From contig CAKPEG010000026.1 of the NCBI GenBank assembly GCA_934149275.1, positions 1 to 16,843 of the forward strand: a DNA stretch of 16,843 nucleotides. Direction: 5' to 3'. The position numbers and the translations under genes were made by a program. Below the pieces are notes generated by a model. The model worked only from the letters and a program-made list of their open reading frames with translations. It had not been told where the DNA came from and did no database searches. Each line of letters begins with the position of its first letter. Within the stretch, counting starts at the first letter, position 1. The stretch comes from an uncultured Clostridia bacterium (GTDB taxonomy: Bacteria > Bacillota > Clostridia > TANB77 > CAG-508). Shown here piece after piece: positions 1 to 7,076 of this stretch.

Positions 1-124
1 GAAAATATTATATTTAATTTTTGAGTAACGCGCAGTTTGAAAATTTTTCCCTAACCTTCTAAACGAAGTTTAGTAGGTGGGAAAATATTTTAGCAAGGAA
101 CGAAAAAATAAATATAATATTTTC
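1..124. repeat. large nested imperfect palindrome at window edge
   Basis: Bases 1-22 are almost the exact reverse complement of bases 103-124 (outer arms around GAAAATATTATATTTAA). Inside, TTTTTCCC (48-51 region) pairs with GGGAAAATA (79-87 region). The centre is a near-perfect hairpin: CCTTCTAAAC, loop GAA, GTTTAGTAGG, with one mismatch in ten pairs. No open frame with a ribosome-binding site was seen. The nesting of terminal inverted repeats around a hairpin core resembles a MITE-like or intergenic repeat element. It could also be a bidirectional terminator for a gene to the left of the window. Because it begins at base 1, the true left boundary is unknown. Confidence 0.6.
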
Positions 125-176
125 TTAACAATAAGGTGTGAAAAAATTAAATATGTATTTTTCTTTATAAAACTCA

Positions 177-214
177 TTAAAAAATAAGGAAGCACAGCTC
201 ATCGCCATACTTCC
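177..214 (-). terminator. intrinsic terminator of the UDPGP-PGM fusion gene
   Basis: Read on the minus strand, GGAAGTATGGC pairs with GCTGTGCTTCC (11 pairs, three of them G-T) around the loop GATGA, and is followed directly by TTATTTTTTAA. It lies 22 bases past the stop codon of the leftward fusion gene, the expected position for a rho-independent terminator. Confidence 0.7.
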
Positions 215-236
215 CTCATCTAAAATAAAATAAATA

Positions 237-3200
237 TTATTCAACCTTTTTAAGGACTTCTTCTTTTAAACTTTCTAAACGAGTATCAGCATCCTCCATA
301 GTCTTACCTTTAACACCCATATAGAATTTAACTTTCGGCTCTGTACCAGAAGGTCTAGCACAACACCATTCATTATTAGCAAGTTCATAATATAAAACAT
401 TTGACTTAGGTAAAGTAATCTTCTCTTCCTTACCAGTTTTCAAATCTTTTCTAATTCCTAATGTATAATCTCTGATTGCTTCAATCTCAAAATCTCCGAA
501 AGATTTTGGTGGATTTTCACGTAAATTATTCATTAATTCTTTTATCTTTTCAGCACCTTCAGCACCTTTTAAAACAGTTGAAACTTGAGCTTCTTTATAA
601 TATCCATATTTCTCATAAATATTAATCATTTGATCCCATAGAGTCAATCCTTGTTTCTTATAATAAGCAGCAGCTTCTGCTAACATCATTACTGCAACAA
701 TACCATCTTTATCTCTTGCATGAGTTCCAACTAAGCAACCATAACTCTCTTCAAATCCAAATACATATTCATAATCATGTTTTTCTTCAAATAATCTAAT
801 TTGTTCTCCAATATATTTGAATCCTGTTAAAGTTTCAATCAAATGCATTTTATACTCATCAGCAATTGCATCTGTTAAGTTAGATGAAACTATTGTCTTA
901 ATAACAGCTCCATTCTTTGGAAGAGAACCATTTTCTTTTCTTTGAGATAAAATATATTCAGCAATTAATAAAGCCGTCATATTTCCTGTGTAGAAAATAT
1001 ATTCTCCTGTTTTAGAATCTTTAACTTGAATTCCCAATCTATCAGAATCAGGATCTGTTGCTAATATTATATCAGCATCAACTTTTTTAGCTAATTTTAA
1101 TGCTAAATCATATGCTCTTGCAACTTCTGGATTTGGATAATCAACTGTTGGGAAATTACCATCTGGTAATTCTTGTTCTGGAACAACATAAACATGTTCA
1201 AATCCTAATTCTTCTAAAACTCTTTGTACAGGCTTATTTCCAGCTCCATGTAATGGAGTATATACTATTTTAATATCTTTTCCCATCTCATGAGTAACTT
1301 CTGGATGAATTGATTGAGATTTTAAAGCCTCAATATATCTCTTATCAATAGCATTACCAATTAAATGATATAATTTTTTTTCACCAGCAAGATCTCTTGA
1401 CATAGTTTTAACCATTGAATATTCAGTAACTTTATTTACTTCTTCAATAATTTCTTTATCTCTTGGTGCAACAATTTGAGCTCCATCATCCCAATAAACT
1501 TTATATCCATTATATTGAGGTGGATTATGGCTAGCTGTAATCATAATTCCAGCTGTAGCACCTAACTCTCTTACTGCAAATGATAATTCAGGAACCGGTC
1601 TTAAATCTTCGAACTTATATGTCTTAATTCCATTAGCGTTTAAACATAAAGCTGTATATTCGCTAAATTCCTTTGACATTCTTCTTGAATCATAAGAAAT
1701 TACAACACCCTTTTTCTCTGTTCCTTGTTTTAATATATAATTTGCCAATCCTTGTGTTGCCTTTGAAACAGTATATTTATTCATTCTATTTGTACCTGCT
1801 CCAATAACTCCTCTAAGTCCAGCAGTTCCAAAATCTAATGATTTATAAAAACGATCTTTAATTTCTTCATCATTTCCTTTAATTTCAAGCAACTCTTGTT
1901 TTGTATCATCATCAATATCTGGGTCTTCACACCATTTATCATATTGAGCCATATATGCCATCTTATTCCAATAATCAGTATATAATTTTCTAGCTGTTTC
2001 AGGACTATCAGGACCTTCAGCATTTTTAATTGGTGCAAATTCTTCTTCTCTTTTTACTCTTAAAACAACTACATCATCAAGCATTTCATATGAATCAAAT
2101 ATAAATAATTCAAATTTATATGCATTGGGTGAAGTAGGTTCAATAAGTTTTCCATTTTCATCAATATATTTAGCCTTTTTAAAAGCTGTATGATATGGCA
2201 AACGTAAATCACTAACCTTCTCTAATCCCTTAATATTATATAAATGGAATATTGCATTTGCATCTCCATATACTAAAGCTCCATATTTATCTCTCATTTG
2301 AGCCATTTCATCAGAAATTTCAGTATATTCTATAACACCAACTTTTTTATTCTTTCTACAGAAAACTCCTACTTTCTCTTTTGGATCAGTTTTTTCAATT
2401 GTCTTTACAGCACCTAATACCTTATTTTCAATTGACATACCAATTAGAAGTGGATCAACTGATTTAACAAGTACATTATCAACACCACTAACAAAAATCC
2501 ACTCAATTCCTTCTTCTTTCATTTGTTTAATAATCTTTTCTTTACCCATGGCCTTTAACGTACCACCATGACCATCAGCAGCTTTTTTTACCATTTTATT
2601 TTCATCTAGTAAAATCTTTCCATCAACGCTAATCATTGGCAATTCACCTTGAATAAAGAATTTTATAGACTCTTTTGAATATCCAAAATATTTGTTTTTC
2701 TTGAAGAAATCAACAGTTGCAGCATTATTCTCCCTACTTGTCATTATATACCAAGGAATAACAACACCATACTTTTCATTTGCTCTTTTTAAATTATCAC
2801 ATAATAATTCAAATAAAGATTTATGAGATGGTAATCCCATATCAAATGTTCCTTTTGGTCCTTTATGTCCTAATCTAGTTCCTTGTCCTCCAGCCATTGT
2901 TACAACAGCAAATTTATTTGCTTTAATTGCTTCTATTCCTTTTTCCTCATAAGCTTTTATTTCTGTTGCAGTCATTTTAGATTTATCAACATAATCAATT
3001 GGCTCAACAGTTACATTTTTTAAGTCTAATGGCTTCTTAGCATCATGATAAAGCTTTTCCATTAAATCAAAATCAATTGATAAAATTTGATTAACTAACT
3101 CTTTTTTCTTATCATTGTCTAATTCGTCATAAAACTTTAGCAAATGTTCTTGATGATATTTTTTTACAAGCTCTTTTGCTTTTTCATATTTTTCGTTCAT
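237..3200 (-). CDS. fused UDPGP-family nucleotidyltransferase and alpha-phosphoglucomutase
   Basis: This 987-residue protein joins two enzymes that are normally separate. Residues 1 to about 410 are a UDP-sugar pyrophosphorylase of the UAP/UDPGP family: nucleotide-binding loop GGQGTRLG at 104-111, QGELP at 184-188, DGHGGT at 209-214 and SGVDN at 238-242. Residues from about 414 to 987 are a full-length PgcA/PGM2-type phosphohexomutase: catalytic phosphoserine in TASHNP (555-560, Ser557), metal loop DPDSDR (716-721), sugar loop GFEESYG (815-821) and phosphate loop RPSGTEPK (949-956). The linker is only a few residues and no frameshift is visible. The sugar loop points to glucose phosphates. 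The expected chain is Glc-6-P to Glc-1-P to UDP-glucose in the cytoplasm. GGQGTRLG is the UAP form of the loop, so UDP-GlcNAc synthesis is the alternative. The ATG start at 3200 has an AAGGAG about 14 bases upstream, a long spacing. The gene lies 72 bases after the preceding minus-strand gene and may be cotranscribed with it. Confidence 0.93.
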   Translation of the reverse strand: MNEKYEKAKELVKKYHQEHLLKFYDELDNDKKKELVNQILSIDFDLMEKLYHDAKKPLDLKNVTVEPIDYVDKSKMTATEIKAYEEKGIEAIKANKFAVVTMAGGQGTRLGHKGPKGTFDMGLPSHKSLFELLCDNLKRANEKYGVVIPWYIMTSRENNAATVDFFKKNKYFGYSKESIKFFIQGELPMISVDGKILLDENKMVKKAADGHGGTLKAMGKEKIIKQMKEEGIEWIFVSGVDNVLVKSVDPLLIGMSIENKVLGAVKTIEKTDPKEKVGVFCRKNKKVGVIEYTEISDEMAQMRDKYGALVYGDANAIFHLYNIKGLEKVSDLRLPYHTAFKKAKYIDENGKLIEPTSPNAYKFELFIFDSYEMLDDVVVLRVKREEEFAPIKNAEGPDSPETARKLYTDYWNKMAYMAQYDKWCEDPDIDDDTKQELLEIKGNDEEIKDRFYKSLDFGTAGLRGVIGAGTNRMNKYTVSKATQGLANYILKQGTEKKGVVISYDSRRMSKEFSEYTALCLNANGIKTYKFEDLRPVPELSFAVRELGATAGIMITASHNPPQYNGYKVYWDDGAQIVAPRDKEIIEEVNKVTEYSMVKTMSRDLAGEKKLYHLIGNAIDKRYIEALKSQSIHPEVTHEMGKDIKIVYTPLHGAGNKPVQRVLEELGFEHVYVVPEQELPDGNFPTVDYPNPEVARAYDLALKLAKKVDADIILATDPDSDRLGIQVKDSKTGEYIFYTGNMTALLIAEYILSQRKENGSLPKNGAVIKTIVSSNLTDAIADEYKMHLIETLTGFKYIGEQIRLFEEKHDYEYVFGFEESYGCLVGTHARDKDGIVAVMMLAEAAAYYKKQGLTLWDQMINIYEKYGYYKEAQVSTVLKGAEGAEKIKELMNNLRENPPKSFGDFEIEAIRDYTLGIRKDLKTGKEEKITLPKSNVLYYELANNEWCCARPSGTEPKVKFYMGVKGKTMEDADTRLESLKEEVLKKVE

Positions 3201-3272
3201 TTCGTTATTTAAGACTCCTTCCCTTATTACAAATATTACAAATCAAATCACCCATATCTTATACTATTAAAC

Positions 3273-3758
3273 TTATTTAGTCAATATACTATTTAACCTC
3301 TTATGTACTTTAAAAATTTCAGGAATTCGTTTCACACCACTTGTATTAAGAATTGCACAATGTTCCTCTAAAATTTTGCTCGAATTTTCTTCAAAAGTCT
3401 CGATATCATAGCAATTAATAATTTTATTTTTCTTACCAATCAATATATTATTCACATTATTTATAAACTCATTACTTCCTTTTATGAAAATAGTTTTATT
3501 TCTAATTTCTGCAATTTGTTCATCAGACAATAAATTTCTATTCCATTTAATATTTCTAATTTTATTTTTTTTAGATTTTCCCAAATTAACTTTTTTTACA
3601 ATAAAATTAACTTCATCTTCAAGACTATTCTCTAGAATTGTAGTAATTTTATTTCCTTTTTCCAATTCCTTTTCAATATATGGTATTAACATAACAATTA
3701 AATGCATGTCATTTGCATACACTCCGCAATATTTCTGTGCTTCATTATTCCCTACCAT
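3273..3758 (-). CDS. possible MEDS-domain sensor-like protein
   Basis: This is a 161-residue cytoplasmic protein with no signal peptide or membrane segment. The start chosen is the ATG at 3758 because AGGAGGG lies 6 bases upstream. A longer frame reaches 3797, but that would overlap the promoter. The fold pattern suggests a diverged MEDS domain (the DcmR-type sensory domain found with anti-sigma and kinase proteins). A front part (residues 9-58) reads like the family's opening beta-helix segment, with GVYANDMHLIVMLIPYIE. A rear part has INCYDIETF (114-122), then ILEEHCAIL (129-137), matching the family's C-Q-Y-D-x-x-x-F then L-x-x-H-P spacing, with the Pro lost. The middle is Lys/Asn-rich. 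This call rests on pattern memory only, and a lineage-specific hypothetical protein is the alternative. It precedes the fusion gene on the same strand. Confidence 0.5.
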   Translation of the reverse strand: MVGNNEAQKYCGVYANDMHLIVMLIPYIEKELEKGNKITTILENSLEDEVNFIVKKVNLGKSKKNKIRNIKWNRNLLSDEQIAEIRNKTIFIKGSNEFINNVNNILIGKKNKIINCYDIETFEENSSKILEEHCAILNTSGVKRIPEIFKVHKRLNSILTK

Positions 3759-3781
3759 AACAATCCCTCCTAGGTTTCTTT

Positions 3782-3796
3782 TGGTAAATTTTACCA
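3782..3796. promoter_or_regulatory. perfect palindrome over the -10 box, operator-like
   Basis: TGGTAAA, one T, TTTACCA forms a perfect 15-base dyad. It covers the -10 hexamer (3788-3793) of the promoter reading leftward into the MEDS-like gene, which is where a repressor would bind. The binding protein is unknown. Confidence 0.45.
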
Positions 3797-3816
3797 CTCC
3801 GTTTTTCTTAAGTCAA
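3788..3816 (-). promoter_or_regulatory. sigma-A promoter of the MEDS-like gene
   Basis: On the minus strand TTGACT (3811-3816) is followed after exactly 17 bases by TAAAAT (3788-3793). The expected start of transcription is near 3781, about 23 bases before the chosen ATG at 3758. This supports the shorter start of that gene. Confidence 0.7.
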
Positions 3817-3894
3817 CAAAAATCGTTCTACCTTTTTCGACATGAATATTTTTATAAAAAGTGTCAATACTTCTGATATCCAAGGGAGGTACTT

Positions 3895-4503
3895 ATGAAG
3901 CTAAAAAAATTGTTAATTATCTTTATTTTATTTCTTTTGTACTTTATTTTTAATTCTATTTCATACTCATATTCTATTTCAAATGATCTAGAAAAAAATC
4001 TATTCAGGCTACACATCATAGCAAATAGCGACTCTGAAGAAGATCAAAACTTAAAATTATATGTTCGAGATAATATTATTAACTACTTAAAAAAATACCA
4101 ATTTTCAAATAAAAATGAACTAATTAATTTTATACAAAATCATGAAAATGAATTAAATGAAATTATACAATCTTCCATAAATCAAAAAGGTTACAATTAT
4201 AATTTCTCAATAGAAATAGGAAATTCATTTTTCCCTCAAAAAAAATATGAAAATATTATTTTGCCGTCTGGATATTATGATGGTCTTAAAATAAAAATAG
4301 GAAAAGCCGAAGGCAAAAATTGGTGGTGTGTATTATTTCCACCAATGTGTTTAATAAATGAATCTACTTGTGAATTACCAGAAGAATCTGAATTAATTCT
4401 TGAAAATTCATTATCTGAAGAATGTAATTCAATAGTTTCCTCGAACACTCAAAAATACAAATTTAAATTCAAAATTGTAGATTTTTTCAATAATATACAT
4501 TAA
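3895..4503 (+). CDS. spoIIR: stage II sporulation protein R
   Basis: SpoIIR is the signalling protein made in the forespore and exported to the intermembrane space. There it triggers SpoIIGA to cleave pro-sigma-E in the mother cell. The 202-residue length is normal for the family. Residues 5-25 form a hydrophobic signal or anchor segment with a Lys-rich start. FRLHIIANSDS (37-47) and GKNWWCVLFPPMC (140-152) are the two family signatures. GGGAGG lies 7 bases before the ATG. The gene is divergent from the MEDS-like gene, with 136 bases between the two start codons. In Bacillus it is under sigma-F control. I could not find a convincing sigma-F box here; a TTTTTATAAAAA palindrome (3849-3860) lies where the promoter should be. 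Confidence 0.96.
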   Translation: MKLKKLLIIFILFLLYFIFNSISYSYSISNDLEKNLFRLHIIANSDSEEDQNLKLYVRDNIINYLKKYQFSNKNELINFIQNHENELNEIIQSSINQKGYNYNFSIEIGNSFFPQKKYENIILPSGYYDGLKIKIGKAEGKNWWCVLFPPMCLINESTCELPEESELILENSLSEECNSIVSSNTQKYKFKFKIVDFFNNIH

Positions 4504-4618
4504 TGAAATAGATTAAAGAAGAGCTCTTTATAACATTTACTTTTATTATTACTTTTAAAATTAGCATCTTTGCTGTACACAAAATTTGCAATGGAAATTT
4601 CTATGCATTGTTTATTTA

Positions 4619-4652
4619 AATACTAAGAAGTTCAATAAGTTTTCCTAGTATT
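4619..4652. repeat. 11-bp stem-loop without T-tract
   Basis: AATACTAAGAA pairs with TTCCTAGTATT with one mismatch around a 12-base loop (4630-4641). Neither strand has a proper T-run after it, so it is not a standard terminator. It may be an RNA structure at the spoIIR 3' end or a protein-binding dyad. Confidence 0.5.
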
Positions 4653-4746
4653 AAAATTAACGTTATAAACATACATTTCTAGCTCACTTTCTATTTTTAA
4701 AATTTAAACAATAAAATATGCATAAACTTTAATTTTTGCTTACTCC

Positions 4747-4775
4747 TTGTCAATCTGCATTTTTTATGGTATATT
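4747..4775 (+). promoter_or_regulatory. sigma-A promoter of murA-walJ
   Basis: TTGTCA (4747-4752), a 17-base spacer and TATATT (4770-4775) match the sigma-A consensus at five of six and five of six positions. Transcription should start near 4782, giving a leader of about 56 bases before the murA TTG. Confidence 0.7.
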
Positions 4776-4792
4776 TTGAATACCATAAAAAA
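4760..4792. promoter_or_regulatory. 13-bp-arm palindrome over the murA -10 and start site
   Basis: TTTTTTATGGTAT and ATACCATAAAAAA are perfect inverted repeats around a 7-base centre (4773-4779). The left arm and centre cover the -10 hexamer and the right arm covers the predicted start site. Lack of a T-run after the stem argues against a terminator. Its position suggests an operator for an unidentified repressor, or a hairpin near the start of the murA transcript. Confidence 0.5.
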
Positions 4793-4837
4793 AATAATTT
4801 TATTTTGAATGAATATATATAAATTGGGGGAATAATC

Positions 4838-6106
4838 TTGGAAAAATTAGTTATAACGGGTCCAACACCTCTACGTGGAGACGTAAAAATAAGTGGAGCA
4901 AAAAATGCAGCAGTAGCCATAATCCCTGCTACAATATTAATCAATGGAATTTGCACAATAGAAAATTTACCAAACATAAGTGACGTAAAGTCATATTTTG
5001 AAATATTAGAATCACTTGGAATAAAAATAACATGGATAAACAGACATACTGTACAAGTAGATTCAAGAAATGTTACATCATCAACTGCACCTTTAGATCT
5101 TACTAGAAAATTTAGAGCATCATATTATTTAATTGGTGCTCTACTTGGACGTTGTGGACGCGCAGAAGTAGGACTTCCTGGTGGATGTAATTTAGGTCCA
5201 AGACCTATAGACCAACACATAAAAGGGTTTGAAGCACTTGGTGCAAAAGTAGATGTATCAAGTGGAAATATAACAGCCACTTGTGAAAAATTAAAAGCTA
5301 ATTCAATTTACATGGATATTGTCTCTGTTGGAGCAACTATGAATATTATATTAGCAAGTGTTTTAGCAGAAGGTACAACAACCATAGACAATGCTGCTAA
5401 AGAACCACATATAGTTGACCTTGCAAACTTTTTAAATACAATGGGAGCAGACATAAGAGGCGCAGGAACAGACGTTATTAAAATAAATGGTGTAAAAGAA
5501 TTAAAAGGAAACGCAACATATTCTATAGTACCAGATCAAATAGAAGCTGGTACCTTCATGCTTGCAGCAATTGCTTCAAAAGGAGATATAACAATTCATA
5601 ACTGTATAACAAAGCACTTAGAACCTGTAATTGCAAAAATCCTAGAAATAGGTGGAAACGTAGATTCAAATGGTGATCATGTAAGAGTTTGGTGGACAAA
5701 AAGAACAACTAAAGCCAATGTAAAAACTCTTCCTTATCCTGGTTTTCCAACAGATTTGCAATCACAAATGGGTGTTGTTTTATCAATGTCATCTGGAACC
5801 AGTATAATAAACGAAAGTATTTGGGATTCAAGATTCCAATACACGCAAGAATTAAATAAAATGGGAGCAAAAATAACAACATCAGGTAAAACAGCTATTT
5901 TTGAGGGAGTTGATTATTTATATGGTGCACCTGTTACAGCAACTGATTTAAGAGCTGGAGCAGCTCTAATAATGGCAGGAACAAGTGCAAATGGAGTAAC
6001 AGAAGTATTTAACCTTCACCACATTGATCGTGGTTATGAAAATATCGAAGAAAAATTTCGAAAATTAGGAGCTAAAATAGAAAGAGTACAATACACTGAA
6101 GAATAA
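4838..6106 (+). CDS. murA: UDP-N-acetylglucosamine 1-carboxyvinyltransferase
   Basis: MurA transfers enolpyruvate from PEP to UDP-GlcNAc, the first committed step of peptidoglycan synthesis, in the cytoplasm. The 422 residues match the usual length. Visible landmarks are SGAKNAA with the substrate-binding Lys-Asn (22-23), the mobile loop LPGGCNLGPRP with catalytic Cys117, GFPTDLQSQ with the general base Asp306, and DLRAGAAL (370-377). The active-site Cys is retained, the form sensitive to fosfomycin in other species. Translation starts at a TTG (4838) preceded by GGGGGA, with no in-frame ATG nearby. A sigma-A promoter and an operator-like palindrome lie just upstream. walJ follows after 11 bases, so the two form an operon. 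Clostridia often carry two MurA paralogues, and which one this is cannot be told from one gene. Confidence 0.97.
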   Translation: MEKLVITGPTPLRGDVKISGAKNAAVAIIPATILINGICTIENLPNISDVKSYFEILESLGIKITWINRHTVQVDSRNVTSSTAPLDLTRKFRASYYLIGALLGRCGRAEVGLPGGCNLGPRPIDQHIKGFEALGAKVDVSSGNITATCEKLKANSIYMDIVSVGATMNIILASVLAEGTTTIDNAAKEPHIVDLANFLNTMGADIRGAGTDVIKINGVKELKGNATYSIVPDQIEAGTFMLAAIASKGDITIHNCITKHLEPVIAKILEIGGNVDSNGDHVRVWWTKRTTKANVKTLPYPGFPTDLQSQMGVVLSMSSGTSIINESIWDSRFQYTQELNKMGAKITTSGKTAIFEGVDYLYGAPVTATDLRAGAALIMAGTSANGVTEVFNLHHIDRGYENIEEKFRKLGAKIERVQYTEE

Positions 6107-6117
6107 TGGAGTAAAAA

Positions 6118-6909
6118 ATGTTTAGTTTTTGTAGTTTATATAGTGGTAGCACAGGAAATTGTTTATTAGTTCAAACAGATGAAACAAAAATTTTAGTTGA
6201 TGCAGGAGTTAGTCAAAAAAAAATAATGACTGCTCTTGCGTCTTTTAATGTTAATATTGAAGATATTGATGCAATTTTAGTCACACACGAACATTCTGAT
6301 CATGTGCAAAACGTTGGCAGTCTTTCAAAAAGATACGATATACCAGTCTATTGCAACATAGAAACATTAAATGCAATGCCAAACCAGAAAACAAAAATTT
6401 CAGATGAAAACAGAATAATATTCACACCAAACAAAAAATTTAAAATTAATGATATAGAAGTACAAAGTTTTCAAATACCTCATGATGCTGCGAACCCATG
6501 TGGCTTCAATCTATTTCACGATGATAAGAAAATAAGTATAGCAACAGATATTGGTCACATGGATAACAATTTACTAGACAAATTAAAAGAATCTTCTTTT
6601 ATATTATTAGAAGCAAATTATGATCCAGATATTTTAAAATATAGTAAATATCCATTTCAATTAAAACAACGTATACTAAGCCCAATAGGTCATTTATCTA
6701 ATGAATCTTCTGGAAAAACTATAACCGAATTAACCACAAAATATGGCTTAAAATCTGCAATGTTAGGGCATTTAAGTAAAGAAAATAATTTCCCAGAACT
6801 AGCTTTAAAAACAGTTACTGATGAATTACAAAATAAAAACGTAACCACAAAAGACATTACTATAAATGTAGCTAGCAGAGATTATCCTAGCCAATTAATT
6901 AAAATATAA
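6118..6909 (+). CDS. walJ: metallo-beta-lactamase-fold hydrolase of the WalJ/YycJ family
   Basis: This 263-residue cytoplasmic metal-dependent hydrolase belongs to the WalJ (YycJ, VicX) group, linked in Firmicutes to the WalRK wall-homeostasis system and, for YycJ, to DNA exonuclease activity. The opening CSLYSGSTGNC (5-15) is typical. The metal site is THEHSDH (56-62), with further ligands at His122, Asp144 and His218 (GHLS). GGAG lies 7 bases before the ATG, and only 11 bases separate it from murA. In Bacillus the gene sits in the walRK operon; here it travels with murA, which keeps it in a cell-wall setting. Its last 20 or so codons lie in the first copy of a 120-bp tandem duplication. A decayed second copy of this tail, ending SRLIKI with the same stop, lies just downstream. 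Confidence 0.93.
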   Translation: MFSFCSLYSGSTGNCLLVQTDETKILVDAGVSQKKIMTALASFNVNIEDIDAILVTHEHSDHVQNVGSLSKRYDIPVYCNIETLNAMPNQKTKISDENRIIFTPNKKFKINDIEVQSFQIPHDAANPCGFNLFHDDKKISIATDIGHMDNNLLDKLKESSFILLEANYDPDILKYSKYPFQLKQRILSPIGHLSNESSGKTITELTTKYGLKSAMLGHLSKENNFPELALKTVTDELQNKNVTTKDITINVASRDYPSQLIKI

Positions 6910-7076
6910 TTTACATACAACTAATGAAATACAATACTGCAGGAAAATACAAGTAAAAATATTACAACAAATAGCATTACTATAAATGCAGTTAGCAAAG
7001 ATTATCTAGCCGATTAATTAAAATATAATTTACATACGGCTATTGAAATACATACCGCAAGAAAATTTCCTAAAAC
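6831..7076. repeat. tandem duplication of the walJ/spmB convergent gene ends
   Basis: Two diverged copies, about 6831-6950 and 6951-7076, are offset by 120 bases (119 after a one-base deletion in copy two). Long shared blocks include CATTACTATAAATG and TTAATTAAAATATAATTTAC. Copy one supplies the real end of walJ on the plus strand, and its minus strand still encodes a relic spmB tail (VVCKLYFN then stop). Copy two supplies the real end of spmB on the minus strand, and its plus strand still encodes a relic walJ tail (ITINAVSKDY, then frameshifted to SRLIKI and stop). I estimate roughly 80 percent identity by eye. Confidence 0.85.

Larger units (their letters stand above)
4504..4837 (+). other. 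spoIIR-murA intergenic region
   Basis: This 334-base stretch has no credible gene. It holds a weak hairpin just after the spoIIR stop (TAAAGA, loop AGAGC, TCTTTA at 4514-4530, followed by T-rich sequence), which may be a weak terminator. It also holds a stronger stem-loop at 4619-4652, the murA promoter (4747-4775) and an operator-like palindrome (4760-4792). The remainder is plain AT-rich sequence. Confidence 0.7.

Noticed and set aside
1835..2038. 67-codon minus-strand frame inside the fusion gene, considered as evidence for a frameshift at the domain junction
   Set aside because: It lies within the coding strand of the fusion in another frame. The main frame runs unbroken through the junction with family-like sequence on both sides.
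3484..3876. Plus-strand frame of 130 codons opposite the MEDS-like gene
   Set aside because: It is antisense to a gene with a good promoter and ribosome-binding site, and its hydrophobic composition mirrors the Lys/Asn codons of the other strand.
3798..3894. Sigma-F promoter for spoIIR
   Set aside because: GAATA at 3844-3848 resembles a -35 box, but no acceptable GGNNANAAT-type -10 follows at the right distance.
4504..4837. Riboswitch or T-box upstream of murA
   Set aside because: The predicted leader is only about 56 bases. No T-box sequence or known aptamer pattern was seen.
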